Shown here piece by piece: positions 16,542 through 25,423 of a stretch of 64,000 nt of DNA. How positions within the stretch are numbered: the stretch's first letter is position 1; every line of letters begins with the position of its first letter. Under the pieces are notes generated by a model, which saw only the letters and a list, made by a program, of their open reading frames with translations, was not told the DNA's origin and did no database searches. This DNA comes from Minwuia sp048007105 (GTDB lineage Bacteria; Pseudomonadota; Alphaproteobacteria; Minwuiales; Minwuiaceae), in the NCBI RefSeq assembly GCF_048007105.1, contig NZ_CP180352.1, forward strand, positions 3,410,001 through 3,474,000, written 5' to 3'. Both the position numbers and the translations under genes were made by a program.

Positions 16542-17882
16542 ATGAACCACGTCTTTCTGCGCCACACGAAAACATCTCCGCCTGTCGCCGTGGCGGGCGA
16601 CGGCTGCTGGTTGATCGACAGCGAGGGCAAGCGCTACCTGGACGGCTCCGGCGGCGCCGCGGTGTCCTGTCTCGGCCATTCGGACCGCAAGGTGATCGAG
16701 GCGGTGAAGGCGCAGATGGACGCCCTGGCCTTCGCCCATACAGGCTTCTTCACATCCGAGGCGGCCGAGGCGGTGGCCGACCGGCTGGCCGCGGAAGCGC
16801 CGGGCGATCTCGACCGGGTCTTTCTGGTCTCCGGCGGCTCGGAAGCTGTCGAGGCCGCCATCAAGATGGCGCGGCAGTACTTCATCGAGATCGGTCAGCC
16901 GGGCCGGCATCATGTCATCGCGCGCTGGCAGAGCTATCACGGCAACACGCTGGGCGCGCTGTCGGCCGGCGGCAACCGCTCGCGGCGGGCGTTGTACGAG
17001 CCGCTTCTGGTCAACATGTCCCACATCTCGCCCTGCTACGCCTATCGCCTGCGCGAAGAAGGCGAAAGCGAGGCCGATTTCGGACGCCGCGTCGCCGACG
17101 AGCTCGACGCCGAGATCCGGCGGCTGGGTCCGGAGTCCGTCGCCGCTTTCATCGCCGAGCCCGTTGTCGGAGCGACGTTGGGCGCGGTTCCTGCGGTCGA
17201 AGGCTATTTCCGCCGCATCCGCGAGATCTGCGACGAACACGGCGTCCTGTTCATATCCGACGAGGTGATGTGCGGCATGGGCCGTTGCGGAGCGCTCTTC
17301 ACCTCGGCCCAGGAAGGCGTCACGCCGGATATCATCGCTGTCGCCAAGGGACTCGGCGCCGGCTATCAGCCCATCGGCGCCACGATCTGTTCCAGCCGGA
17401 TATACGAGGCCTTCGCCGCCGGCTCGGGCTTCTTCCAGCACGGTCACACCTACATGGGTCATCCGGCGGCGGCGGCGGCGGCCGGCGCCGTGCTGTCGCG
17501 CCTGATCGACGACGGCCTGGTGGACGATGTCCAGAGCAAGGGGGAGAAGTTCGCTGCGGCGCTGACGGACCGCTTCGGCCAGCACCCGCATATCGGCGAC
17601 ATCCGGGGCCGCGGCCTGTTGCGCGGGCTGGAGATTGTCCAGGACCGGGAGACAAAGACGCCCTTCGACCCGGCGCTCGGCATCAACGGACGGGTCAAGA
17701 AGCTGGCGCAGCAGGCCGGCCTGATCTGTTATCCCGGCGGCGGCACGGTCGACGGCCGTCTCGGCGATCACGTCCTGCTCGCTCCCGCCTTCATCATTTC
17801 AGATGACGAGATCGCCTTTCTGGTGGACATGCTTGCGACCTCGATCGATCGCGCGATCCAGGCGGCTCAGGATGCAGCCTGA
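16542..17882 (+). CDS. Class III PLP-dependent aminotransferase (aspartate aminotransferase family)
   Basis: A 446-residue class III (fold type I) aminotransferase. Visible motifs are SGGSEAVEAAIKMARQY (PLP phosphate region), the YHGNTLGAL active-site loop, EPVVGATLGAVP, the ISDEVMCGMGRCG Asp that contacts the pyridine nitrogen, and VAKGLGAGYQPIGA with the PLP-binding Lys. ATG is chosen behind AGAGGAAGG. The family includes 4-aminobutyrate, beta-alanine and taurine:pyruvate transaminases; the substrate cannot be settled. It is paralogous to the aminotransferase at the right end of the window, with similar VAKGLGAGY and DEVMCG motifs. Confidence 0.9.
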   Translation: MNHVFLRHTKTSPPVAVAGDGCWLIDSEGKRYLDGSGGAAVSCLGHSDRKVIEAVKAQMDALAFAHTGFFTSEAAEAVADRLAAEAPGDLDRVFLVSGGSEAVEAAIKMARQYFIEIGQPGRHHVIARWQSYHGNTLGALSAGGNRSRRALYEPLLVNMSHISPCYAYRLREEGESEADFGRRVADELDAEIRRLGPESVAAFIAEPVVGATLGAVPAVEGYFRRIREICDEHGVLFISDEVMCGMGRCGALFTSAQEGVTPDIIAVAKGLGAGYQPIGATICSSRIYEAFAAGSGFFQHGHTYMGHPAAAAAAGAVLSRLIDDGLVDDVQSKGEKFAAALTDRFGQHPHIGDIRGRGLLRGLEIVQDRETKTPFDPALGINGRVKKLAQQAGLICYPGGGTVDGRLGDHVLLAPAFIISDDEIAFLVDMLATSIDRAIQAAQDAA

Positions 17883-18013
17883 GACATCTCGACAGGGCTC
17901 GAGTCGGCAAACAGTTGATTGCGGGAATTCATACCGCTCTCAAAAGACAAGTGGATCTTCCGGCCCTCCGGCGATGTCTTCCTGTGTGCAATCGACCGAA
18001 CCCGCAAGATCGA

Positions 18014-18035
18014 ATCCCGTCCGCGAGGACGGGAT
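18014..18035. terminator. Hairpin between convergent aminotransferase and MFS genes
   Basis: ATCCCGTCC-GCGA-GGACGGGAT forms a perfect 9-bp stem with a 4-nt loop directly before the MFS stop codon and 130 nt after the aminotransferase stop. It lacks a long T run. A bidirectional terminator is the simplest reading. Confidence 0.6.
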
Positions 18036-19244
18036 CTAGGCCGATTTCGGCATCGGTCCGTAGGTCAGGCGGAAGCCGGCGACCGCAATGACCAGCAGGA
18101 CGACCTGCATCAGCGCGAGCGGCAGCATCGTGCCGTCGTTGAGGAAGCCGACGATGACGATGACCCCTGCGGCCGTCAGCATCTGCGACGCGCCGAGCAG
18201 CGCGGCGCCCGATCCGGCACGTCCCGGCGCCTCGATCACCACGCCTGCAGCGGTGAACGGCGCCATGCCGCCGATCAGGGCGATGATGAGGAACTCCAGC
18301 GCCAGGTAGGTGTACTGGTGCAGCAGTCCCGCCTCATGCAGCGCAATCTGCACGAGCACGGGAAGGATCGACGCGACGATGAAGTAATGCGCGCCCTGCG
18401 GCACGCCGACCGTGGCCGTCAGCCGGCGGGCGATCAGCAGACCGGTCAGGAACCCGGCCATCACGACGCCCACGCTGATACCAACGCCCAGCGGCCCGCC
18501 CTTGCCGTTGGCGAGGTCGATGAACGGCGCGTTGGCGATGAAGGTATAGGACGCGCCATAGGCGCAGCAGTGCGTGATCAGATAGGCGAAATAGCGGCCA
18601 TGGACGAACAGCCCGGCATAGGTCCGGGCCATGCGGACCGGGTTCAGCCCGCCCGTCACCCGCTCCCGCAACGTCTCCCGGAAGCTCGAGACCACCCAGA
18701 CGAAGGCAATGCAGGCGACCAGCAGGCCGGCGAGGATCGCTGCCTGCCAGCCACCCACGGGCATCAACGCCTCGCCGATCAGCGGGCTGAAGATCATGAT
18801 CGAGCCGCTGGCGATGAAGAGCGGCGCCATCATCCGGGCGGTCTGGCGGTCGTCGGTCGCGACGTCGCGTACCACGGCGGGGGCCAGCACATAGCCGGCG
18901 CTGGCGCCCGCGCCCTGAACCACGCGGCCGGCGATCAGCGCCTCGATCCCGGGGGCGAGCGCCGCCAGCACGGAACCCGTGCCGAACAGCACCAGGCCGC
19001 CGATCAGCACCGGCCGGCGGCCGAAGGCGTCGGAAAGCGGCCCCATGAGCAACTGGCCGAGGCCGAACGCCATCGCAAAGCCCGAGACCGCAAGCTGGGC
19101 GGTGACATCGGGCGTGCCGAACTCCCGGGCGATACCCGGCAGGCTCGGCACCAGCAGCGATGTCGACAGATCGCCGATGGCGAACAGCAGCATCAGCAGC
19201 GGCAGGATCCGAGGCGTCGCCGCCCGCTCCCCGTTTGCCGTCAT
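18036..19244 (-). CDS. MFS exporter, Bcr/CflA drug-resistance type
   Basis: A 402-residue protein with 12 predicted membrane helices. The loop between helices 2 and 3 has the MFS signature GPLSDAFGRRPVLIGG, and helix 5 has the antiporter-like GAGASAGYVLAPAVVRD region typical of Bcr/CflA. ATG is chosen behind a GGGGAGGGAAG ribosome site; upstream in-frame codons have no such site. It follows the BMP-ABC importer operon by 165 nt on the same strand, so it may export an end product or an inhibitor related to that pathway, but an unrelated efflux role is equally possible. Confidence 0.85.
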   Translation of the reverse strand: MTANGERAATPRILPLLMLLFAIGDLSTSLLVPSLPGIAREFGTPDVTAQLAVSGFAMAFGLGQLLMGPLSDAFGRRPVLIGGLVLFGTGSVLAALAPGIEALIAGRVVQGAGASAGYVLAPAVVRDVATDDRQTARMMAPLFIASGSIMIFSPLIGEALMPVGGWQAAILAGLLVACIAFVWVVSSFRETLRERVTGGLNPVRMARTYAGLFVHGRYFAYLITHCCAYGASYTFIANAPFIDLANGKGGPLGVGISVGVVMAGFLTGLLIARRLTATVGVPQGAHYFIVASILPVLVQIALHEAGLLHQYTYLALEFLIIALIGGMAPFTAAGVVIEAPGRAGSGAALLGASQMLTAAGVIVIVGFLNDGTMLPLALMQVVLLVIAVAGFRLTYGPMPKSA

Positions 19245-19409
19245 CGCGCTTCCCTCCCCGCCGCGCCCGTCGTCCCCGGAGAGATAGCGCTCCATGCACT
19301 GCAAATCGAACACTCGTCGCGCAGTGCAGTCATTCCACCGCCGGCGGGATCGAGGCAGGGAGCAGCCTTGCCGTCGCAGAAGCATGCGGGTCACGCCTGA
19401 CGGCGATTG

Positions 19410-20339
19410 TCAGTCCTTGCCGAAGACCAGCCGCAGGCCTTCGGGCATGCCGCCCTTGCGCTTGCCGAAGGCGTAGGCGCCCACGACCACGGCGAGCGCC
19501 ACGACGTAGGGCAACGTGGCCAGCAGGTGCGACGACACCTCGAGCCCCCCCGCCTGCAACCGCAGCACGGCCGCCTCGGCGGCGCCGAAGACCAGCACGA
19601 CGGGCAGCACCAGCCACGGGTTCCAGCGCGCGACGATGACCAGACCGACGGCGACGAGCCCCCTGCCCTTGGTCATCTCCTGCGCCCAGGTCTGGGTATA
19701 GTCGACCGACAGCACGGCGCCGCCTATGCCGGCGAGAAAGCCGCCAGCGAGCACGCCGAGCGTCTGGATGCGCGGCACCGACAGGCCGGCCGCGCGGGCG
19801 GCGTCCGGCGCCTCGCCGACCGTGCGCCACGCCAGACCGGGCCGCGTCCGGTAGAGGGCGAAACCGGCGAGCGCGACGGTCCCGATGGCCAGCGGCGCCG
19901 TCCAGCTGAGATTGTCCAGCAGTTGCGACAGGAAGGGGATGCCGGCGGACCAGTCGCCGCCCAGCGTCGACGCCGGTTGAACCTGCGCGCCGACAAACTC
20001 CCGCCCGAAGAAGGATGTGATCCCGAGACCGATCATCCAGACGGCCAGACCGCTGCCGAACTGGTTCGCGCCGAGCCCGACGCAGAGGCCGGCGTGAACG
20101 CTCGAGAGCAGCAGGCCGGCGCCACCGCCGGCGAGGAGGCCGAGCAGAGGATCTCCGGTCGTCGCAGCGACGGCGAAGCCGAAACAGGCGCCCGCGAGCA
20201 TTTCTCCCTCGACGCCCAGATTGATGACACCGACGCGCTGGCTCAGCGTCTCGCCGAGCGTGACGAACAGCAACGGCGTGGCGCCGCGGAGGATGGCAGC
20301 GAACCAGCCGCCCAGAACGATCAGCGTCGCCTCATCCAC
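19410..20339 (-). CDS. BMP-type ABC transporter permease 2
   Basis: A 309-residue inner-membrane permease of the nucleoside-type BMP importers (YufQ/NupC side): the helical core starts LFVTLGETLSQRVGVINLGVEGEM, the conserved family motif, and ends in GLRLVFGKD. GTG is chosen because the preceding permease stop lies inside it, an 8-nt overlap. It pairs with the next upstream permease to form the membrane channel. The gene is the last one before the MFS exporter. Confidence 0.9.
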   Translation of the reverse strand: MDEATLIVLGGWFAAILRGATPLLFVTLGETLSQRVGVINLGVEGEMLAGACFGFAVAATTGDPLLGLLAGGGAGLLLSSVHAGLCVGLGANQFGSGLAVWMIGLGITSFFGREFVGAQVQPASTLGGDWSAGIPFLSQLLDNLSWTAPLAIGTVALAGFALYRTRPGLAWRTVGEAPDAARAAGLSVPRIQTLGVLAGGFLAGIGGAVLSVDYTQTWAQEMTKGRGLVAVGLVIVARWNPWLVLPVVLVFGAAEAAVLRLQAGGLEVSSHLLATLPYVVALAVVVGAYAFGKRKGGMPEGLRLVFGKD

Positions 20340-21360
20340 GGCGCGCCCGCCATAATGCGATGAGGCCGGGCACGGCGAGAGCCGTCGCGAACAGCAGCCC
20401 CTGAAGCACGGTCGCGCTTGCCGCCGGAACCTTGTTGAAGAGCTGCAGCGTGTCACCCGCCGCAATCAACCCGCCGATCATGAAGGAGATCGGCACGGCC
20501 AGCAGCGCGTTGTGCCCGGCCAGCCAGGCGACGAGAAAGCCCGTCAGCCCGTAGCCAACCGAGATACCTGGCTGCAGCCGCCCCTGGATCGCCCCGGTCT
20601 CGGTGATGCCTGCCAGCCCGGCCATGGCGCCCCCCAGCGCCATCACCAGGATGGCCTGGCGCTGATAGTCGAGTCCGACCATGCGCCCCACACGGGGATT
20701 GCCCTTCAAGACCTCCAGCGCCTGGCCCCAGCGGCTGTAGCTGAACAGGAGCTGCAGCATCACCGCGGCGGCCACGCCAATCAGCAGCCCGGCATGAACC
20801 CGCGTGCCGAACAGCTGCGGCGCGACGGCCCAGTCCGGGAAGGCGATGGTCGCCGGCCAGCCCAGATTGCCCGGATCCTTCCACGGCCCGTAGACCGCCG
20901 CGCTGACGAGCAGGACCGCGATGTAGTTGAGCAGCAAAGTCGAAATGGTCTCGTTGACCGAGAGCCGCGCCCGCAGGATTCCGGGCAGCCAGCCCCAGGC
21001 CGCACCGCCGGCCGCGCCGGCCAGCAGCACAAGCGGCAGCATCATCCAGCCGCCGCCCGGCACCACGGCCAGGACAAGGGCGGTCCCGATGAGCGCTCCG
21101 AAATAGAGCTGTCCCTCGGCGCCCACAGAGATCAGACCGAGACGCGCCGGCACGATCGCGGCCAGGGCGCACAGCAGGATCGGCGTTGTCTTCACCAGCG
21201 ACTCGGACAGCGAATACGCGTCGCCGACGGCGTATTCGACCATCGCCAGCAATGTCCCGACCGGGGGTTCGCCGATGAAGGCGAAGAAGGCCATGGCCAC
21301 CAGAATGAATCCGGCGCCGCCGGCCAGCGGTTCCAGCCAGCGGACACGCATCAGGCGCAT
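20332..21360 (-). CDS. BMP-type ABC transporter permease 1
   Basis: A 342-residue membrane protein of the YufP type. The motif LSESLVKTTPILLCALAAIVPARLGLISVGAEGQ is characteristic of the first permease of BMP importers, and the central RLSVNETISTLLLNYIA segment follows. The start overlaps the ATPase stop by 10 nt; an in-frame ATG three codons later is also possible. With its partner it forms a heterodimeric channel for a nucleoside-like or other small nitrogenous ligand. Confidence 0.9.
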   Translation of the reverse strand: MRLMRVRWLEPLAGGAGFILVAMAFFAFIGEPPVGTLLAMVEYAVGDAYSLSESLVKTTPILLCALAAIVPARLGLISVGAEGQLYFGALIGTALVLAVVPGGGWMMLPLVLLAGAAGGAAWGWLPGILRARLSVNETISTLLLNYIAVLLVSAAVYGPWKDPGNLGWPATIAFPDWAVAPQLFGTRVHAGLLIGVAAAVMLQLLFSYSRWGQALEVLKGNPRVGRMVGLDYQRQAILVMALGGAMAGLAGITETGAIQGRLQPGISVGYGLTGFLVAWLAGHNALLAVPISFMIGGLIAAGDTLQLFNKVPAASATVLQGLLFATALAVPGLIALWRARRG

Positions 21361-22862
21361 CGCGCCCGGGTTCCGCGAAGCATCAGCTCGCCGATCTCGT
21401 TCCGGTCGGCAGCGTCGCGATCCCGAATTCCGGCGATCCGGCCGCCGTGCAGCACCGCGATCCGGTGCGCATAGGCCAGCAGGTCGTCCAGTTCCTCGGA
21501 AATCCAGATGATGGCGGCACCGCGTTCCAGATGGGCGAACAGCCGACGGTAGACAGTCCGGGATGCGGCAACGTCGAGCCCCATTGTCGGGTAGCAGGCG
21601 ACGATCAGTTCGGGCCGGCCCGCCAGTTCGCGGCCGAGGACGAGTTTCTGCAGATTGCCGCCGGAGAGCGTCCGGGCCTGCCTGTAGGGCTCCGGCGGGC
21701 GGACATCGGCGTCCTCGAGCCGGCTTCTGGCGGCCTGCCGTGCGCCATCGCGGCCGAACTGCCAGAACGAGCGAGTCGCGGCGCTCCTGACATCGAGATT
21801 GTCGGCAAGACCGAGTTGCGGCACCACGCCATTGTCGAGCGGCCGTTCGGGCACATAGGCGATCGTGCCGTCCGGCCGGGGCGGCCTGCTTTTCCAGGCA
21901 AAGGAGACGCCACCGACGGTGACATCGCCTGCGCTCAACGGGTGAAGACCGACAAGCGCATCGGCCAGAACGGTCTGACCGTTGCCGACAACGCCCGCTA
22001 CACCGAGAAGTTCGCCCGCCGCCACCTCAAGCGAGATGTCCCGCACGCCGCCGGTCTCGGCCTCCGCACTGAGATCCTTCACGATCACCTTCGGTGTCCG
22101 GCCCGACGGTAGCGGCGGGGCTTCAGCGCCTGCCGGCGCACCGTCCCCCACCATCATCCGCACCATGTCGCCCTGCCCGACACCGTCCGAGGGACCGTCA
22201 TGGATCAGCCTGCCGCGGCGCATGATGGCGATCCTGTCCGCACAGGCCTCGACGTCGGCCAGCTTGTGCGTGATCAGCACGACCGCCCTGCCCTCCGACC
22301 GCAGGGTTCGCACGAAGCCGTAGAGCCGTTCGGTCTCCGACGGCGTGAGCACCGACGTCGGCTCATCCAGAATGATCGTGTCGGCATCCAGGTTGAGCAC
22401 CTTGGCCAGCTCAACCAGCTGGCGCTCGCCAACCGCGAGATCGGCAACGCGGCGACCGGGATCGATGTCCGGAGCTAGCCGTTGCATGACATCGAGGAGC
22501 TTGCGTTCCGCGGCCGACCGGCCGGTCTGGAGCCACGGTGCCCCCGGGCTGGTCAGCAACAGGTTCTCGCGGACCGTCAGGGCCGGGACCAGCGAGAAAT
22601 TCTGGAACACCATCCCGATGCCCGCTGCCATGGCGTCGGCAGGCGACTGGAACCTGACCGGTTCGCCATCTATCCTGATCTCACCGGCGTCCGGGGGCTG
22701 GAAGCCATAGAGGATCTTCATGAGGGTCGACTTCCCGGCGCCATTCTCGCCGAGAAGGGCAAGGCAGGCGCCGGGCTCGATGGTCAGATCGACATTGTCG
22801 TTGGCGATCAGCGCGCCGAAGCGCTTGACCAGCCCCCTCAGCTCGATCCGCCTTGCGGCCAT
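21351..22862 (-). CDS. BMP-type ABC transporter ATPase, two nucleotide-binding domains
   Basis: A 503-residue double-NBD ATPase of the sugar/nucleoside importer class. The N-terminal domain has Walker A GENGAGKST (about residue 38), signature VGERQ and Walker B ILDEPTS. In the C-terminal domain Walker A is degenerate (GVVGNGQTVL), the signature is LSGGNLQK and the Walker B region reads IVACYPTMGLD, as is usual for the second domain of this class. It drives the adjacent permeases. It overlaps the RidA gene by one nucleotide, linking transport with the enzymes of the unit. Confidence 0.92.
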   Translation of the reverse strand: MAARRIELRGLVKRFGALIANDNVDLTIEPGACLALLGENGAGKSTLMKILYGFQPPDAGEIRIDGEPVRFQSPADAMAAGIGMVFQNFSLVPALTVRENLLLTSPGAPWLQTGRSAAERKLLDVMQRLAPDIDPGRRVADLAVGERQLVELAKVLNLDADTIILDEPTSVLTPSETERLYGFVRTLRSEGRAVVLITHKLADVEACADRIAIMRRGRLIHDGPSDGVGQGDMVRMMVGDGAPAGAEAPPLPSGRTPKVIVKDLSAEAETGGVRDISLEVAAGELLGVAGVVGNGQTVLADALVGLHPLSAGDVTVGGVSFAWKSRPPRPDGTIAYVPERPLDNGVVPQLGLADNLDVRSAATRSFWQFGRDGARQAARSRLEDADVRPPEPYRQARTLSGGNLQKLVLGRELAGRPELIVACYPTMGLDVAASRTVYRRLFAHLERGAAIIWISEELDDLLAYAHRIAVLHGGRIAGIRDRDAADRNEIGELMLRGTRARCA

Positions 22863-23356
22863 CAGCTCAAGCGCAGCATGAAGATCGCGTCCACCTCGAC
22901 CGCCGCCCGCTGGGGCAGCGTCTCGACGCCGACAGCGGTACGCGCATGCGCCCCGATGTCGCCGAAGAATTCATGCATCAGGTCGGATGCCCCGTTGATC
23001 ACCTTCGGCACGAACTCGAAATCGGCCGGCGCATTCACGAAACCGCCCAGCCTGATACAGGCCTCGACACGGCCGAGATCGTCGTCGCAGGCCTGCGACA
23101 GGGCGGCGATCAGGTTCAGTCCGCAGATCCGGGCCGCCTGCTGACCCGCCGGGATGTCATGATCCAGTCCGATCTTGCCCTTGAGTGTCATTTCGCCATT
23201 CCATTCGCAGGTCTGGCCGGCCATGAAGGCCATGCTGCCGCAAACGCGGAAGGGCCGGAAATTTGCGATCGGAACCGGCACATTGGGCAGTTCGATACCG
23301 AGTTCCGCCGCACGGCCGCTGAATGTTGCACGGTGGCCCGAATCCGCGTCAGCCAT
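22862..23356 (-). CDS. RidA family (YjgF/RutC-like) protein
   Basis: A 164-residue RidA-like protein, longer than the usual 130 residues because of an extended N-terminus and a 20-residue insertion. The C-terminal core has HARTAVGVETLPQRAAVEVDAIF, which matches the family pattern with its substrate-binding Arg. Family members hydrolyse enamine/imine intermediates, and RutC deaminates 3-aminoacrylate. It overlaps the amidohydrolase by 8 nt and the ATPase by 1 nt. Pairing with a RutB-like hydrolase suggests it processes a product of that enzyme. Confidence 0.85.
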   Translation of the reverse strand: MADADSGHRATFSGRAAELGIELPNVPVPIANFRPFRVCGSMAFMAGQTCEWNGEMTLKGKIGLDHDIPAGQQAARICGLNLIAALSQACDDDLGRVEACIRLGGFVNAPADFEFVPKVINGASDLMHEFFGDIGAHARTAVGVETLPQRAAVEVDAIFMLRLS

Positions 23357-24125
23357 CCGCGGACAATCCCGAAAGCACCGCTTCCGATCCCGTGACGAAA
23401 CCGTAGAGAAGCTTGACGTTGTAGAGCACCGACTGGACGCAGTAGTCCGGCGAGGTTGTCGATGTACCGTCCTCGACCAGGATGGTGTCGTACCCGAGGA
23501 AACTGGCGTCCTCCAGCGTGGTCATGACGCACTGATCCATGTTCACCCCGCCGATGAACAGCGTCCTGACGCCGAGATTGCGGAGCACTGCGTCGGTTTC
23601 CGTGTCCCAGAAGGCGCTGAAGCGGTGCTTGATGATCTGGATGTCGGACTTGCCGGGGTTCAGTTCATCGACGACTTCCGCCCCCCAGCTGCCTTTCCGG
23701 AGCACCTCGGATCGCGTCCCCGCCACCGGATGACCGAGGTCGGTTTCGGTCCCCGAGGGATTGTGCGAATGCAGAAGCGACGGGTGGATGTTCAGCAGAT
23801 CCTTCCGGACGCCCCAGTTCACCCAGATCACCGGCACGTCCGCTGCCCGGAAACCGTCGACCAGACGCCGCAGCGGCTGTATCGGCGCCTTGTTCGGCGT
23901 GATGTCGATGCCGCGGCTGTGCAGCCAGCCGCCCTTGGTGCAGAAGTCGTTCTGCATGTCGACGATCATCAGGGCCGACTTGTTGGCGTCGACGATGATG
24001 TCCTGGGGTTCGGCGTCGATGGCGACCCGGCGTTCGGGCCGCGCCGGGCGGGTCATGTCGACCCGCTCCGGCGTGACCTTCCAGCTCTGGCCCTCGACGG
24101 CGCCCATGGTCTTGGGCGTTGTCAT
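23349..24125 (-). CDS. Isochorismatase-type cysteine amidohydrolase (RutB/biuret hydrolase-like)
   Basis: A 258-residue member of the isochorismatase-like cysteine hydrolases. The catalytic triad is visible: Asp56 in MIVDMQNDF, Lys166 in KHRFSAFWDT and Cys199 in GGVNMDQCVMTT. The family splits amide or carbamoyl bonds (ureidoacrylate, biuret, N-carbamoylsarcosine, nicotinamide). The KHRxSxF context is close to RutB. It lies between the BMP binding protein and RidA genes, so the imported ligand is probably a ureide- or amide-like nitrogen compound. There is no RutA pyrimidine oxygenase in the window, so a classic uracil pathway is not shown. Confidence 0.88.
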   Translation of the reverse strand: MTTPKTMGAVEGQSWKVTPERVDMTRPARPERRVAIDAEPQDIIVDANKSALMIVDMQNDFCTKGGWLHSRGIDITPNKAPIQPLRRLVDGFRAADVPVIWVNWGVRKDLLNIHPSLLHSHNPSGTETDLGHPVAGTRSEVLRKGSWGAEVVDELNPGKSDIQIIKHRFSAFWDTETDAVLRNLGVRTLFIGGVNMDQCVMTTLEDASFLGYDTILVEDGTSTTSPDYCVQSVLYNVKLLYGFVTGSEAVLSGLSADG

Positions 24126-24165
24126 ATCCGTCTCCGTTGCCTTTGCTCTCCGTGCCGGCGCACCG

Positions 24166-25227
24166 TCAGTTCGTCGAACCGATCACGCCCTTGACCAGAA
24201 AGTCGGTGGTCTCGATCTGCTCCATCGTCATTGCCTCGCCGGCCCCGACGACAGTGGTGCCATCCTGCTTCACGATGGGCCCGGTCCAGATGTTCATCTT
24301 GCCGGCAATGATATCCTCCTTCATCGCCAGCACCTTCGTCTGGACAAACTCGGGCACGTTCTTGCCGAAGGGATCGAGCACGGCGTGACCGCTGGCCAGG
24401 TCGCCGCGGACATGACCGGGCTTCCAGGTGCCGGCTTTGATCTCCTTCACCATGTCGACCATCATCGGGCCCCAGTTCCATGACACGCCCGTCAGCCACG
24501 CATTCGGCGCGCGGTCGGAAATGTCGACGTCCTTGCCAATGATGTAGACGCCGCGCTTCTCGGCGGTCTGGGCGATGGTGATCGGGCTGTCCACCTGTTC
24601 GGCGATCACGTCAATCCCCTCGTCGGCAAAGGCGTTGGTCGCCTCCGCTTCCTTCTGCGGCTCCCACCAGCCGCCGGTCCAGACAACCGTCGTGGTGACG
24701 TCGGGGTTCACCGACTGCGCGCCCAACGTGAAGGCGTTGATCGAGCGGAGAAGCTGCGGGATCTGGAAGGCGCCGACGAAGCCCAGCTTGTTCGTCTTGG
24801 TCACCGATCCGGCAACCACGCCGGCCAGATACATGCCGTCATCGGAATCGGCCCAGTAGGTGCCGACGTTCTTCGACGTCTTCAGTCCGCCCGCGTGCAG
24901 GAAGGCCACTTCGGGGTATTTCTCGCCCACCTTGATGGCGTGATCCAGATAGCCGTAGCTGGTCGCGAAGATGATCTCGTGGCCCGTGTTGATCAGGCGC
25001 TCCATCACCCGCTCGACCTCGGCCGATTCCGGTATGGCCTCGAATGCCGTGGTCTCGACGCCGTCGATGGTCGCGGCCACATGTTCGCGGCCCAGGTCCA
25101 TGGACATGTTGTAGCCGTAGTCGGCCGCCGGACCGACATAGATGAAGCCGATCTTGTCGTCCGCCACAGCGCCCGACGCCGCCACGCCGAGGGCTGCTGC
25201 CAGGGCCGTTCCCAGAAGTCTCTTCAT
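24166..25227 (-). CDS. BMP family ABC transporter substrate-binding protein
   Basis: A 353-residue exported protein with signal peptide MKRLLGTALAAALGVAASG and the mature N-terminus DDKIGFIYVGPAADYGYN. BMP features are the N-x-A-F-E pattern, the FATSYGYLDHAIKVGEKYP stretch and the KLGFVGAFQIPQLLRSINAF segment. ATG is chosen behind AAGGAGG; a start 13 codons earlier lacks a ribosome site. It feeds the downstream ATPase and permeases. The ligand is probably a nucleoside- or ureide-like molecule. It is the first gene of the operon and lies 40-60 nt from the palindromic operator. Confidence 0.9.
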   Translation of the reverse strand: MKRLLGTALAAALGVAASGAVADDKIGFIYVGPAADYGYNMSMDLGREHVAATIDGVETTAFEAIPESAEVERVMERLINTGHEIIFATSYGYLDHAIKVGEKYPEVAFLHAGGLKTSKNVGTYWADSDDGMYLAGVVAGSVTKTNKLGFVGAFQIPQLLRSINAFTLGAQSVNPDVTTTVVWTGGWWEPQKEAEATNAFADEGIDVIAEQVDSPITIAQTAEKRGVYIIGKDVDISDRAPNAWLTGVSWNWGPMMVDMVKEIKAGTWKPGHVRGDLASGHAVLDPFGKNVPEFVQTKVLAMKEDIIAGKMNIWTGPIVKQDGTTVVGAGEAMTMEQIETTDFLVKGVIGSTN

Positions 25228-25266
25228 AGCCGCCTCCTTGTCGCCCGCGCCTTCGACGCCGGGCAT

Positions 25267-25286
25267 AAGTAAGTAAACACTTACTT
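25267..25286. promoter_or_regulatory. Palindrome AAGTAAGT-N4-ACTTACTT, candidate TetR operator
   Basis: Perfect 8-bp arms separated by AAAC, 40 nt upstream of the BMP operon ATG and between it and the TetR gene. A further GCTTAC half repeats the pattern just to the right. It is the natural target of the neighbouring TetR protein. Confidence 0.65.
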
Positions 25287-25423
25287 GCTTACAGGAAGCA
25301 TGCCAGAAGCCCTTACGACGAAATCAATCATCAATATGAAGGCGTTATGTCAGGTTCGGCATCATCGACATCTGACACGCCACACCACGCTGATGACAAT
25401 TTCGCCACCGTCACAAAGATTGC

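Noticed and set aside
14966..17806. Plus-strand 946-codon open frame
   Set aside because: It crosses the aminotransferase in another frame and three minus-strand genes; it has no domain signal.
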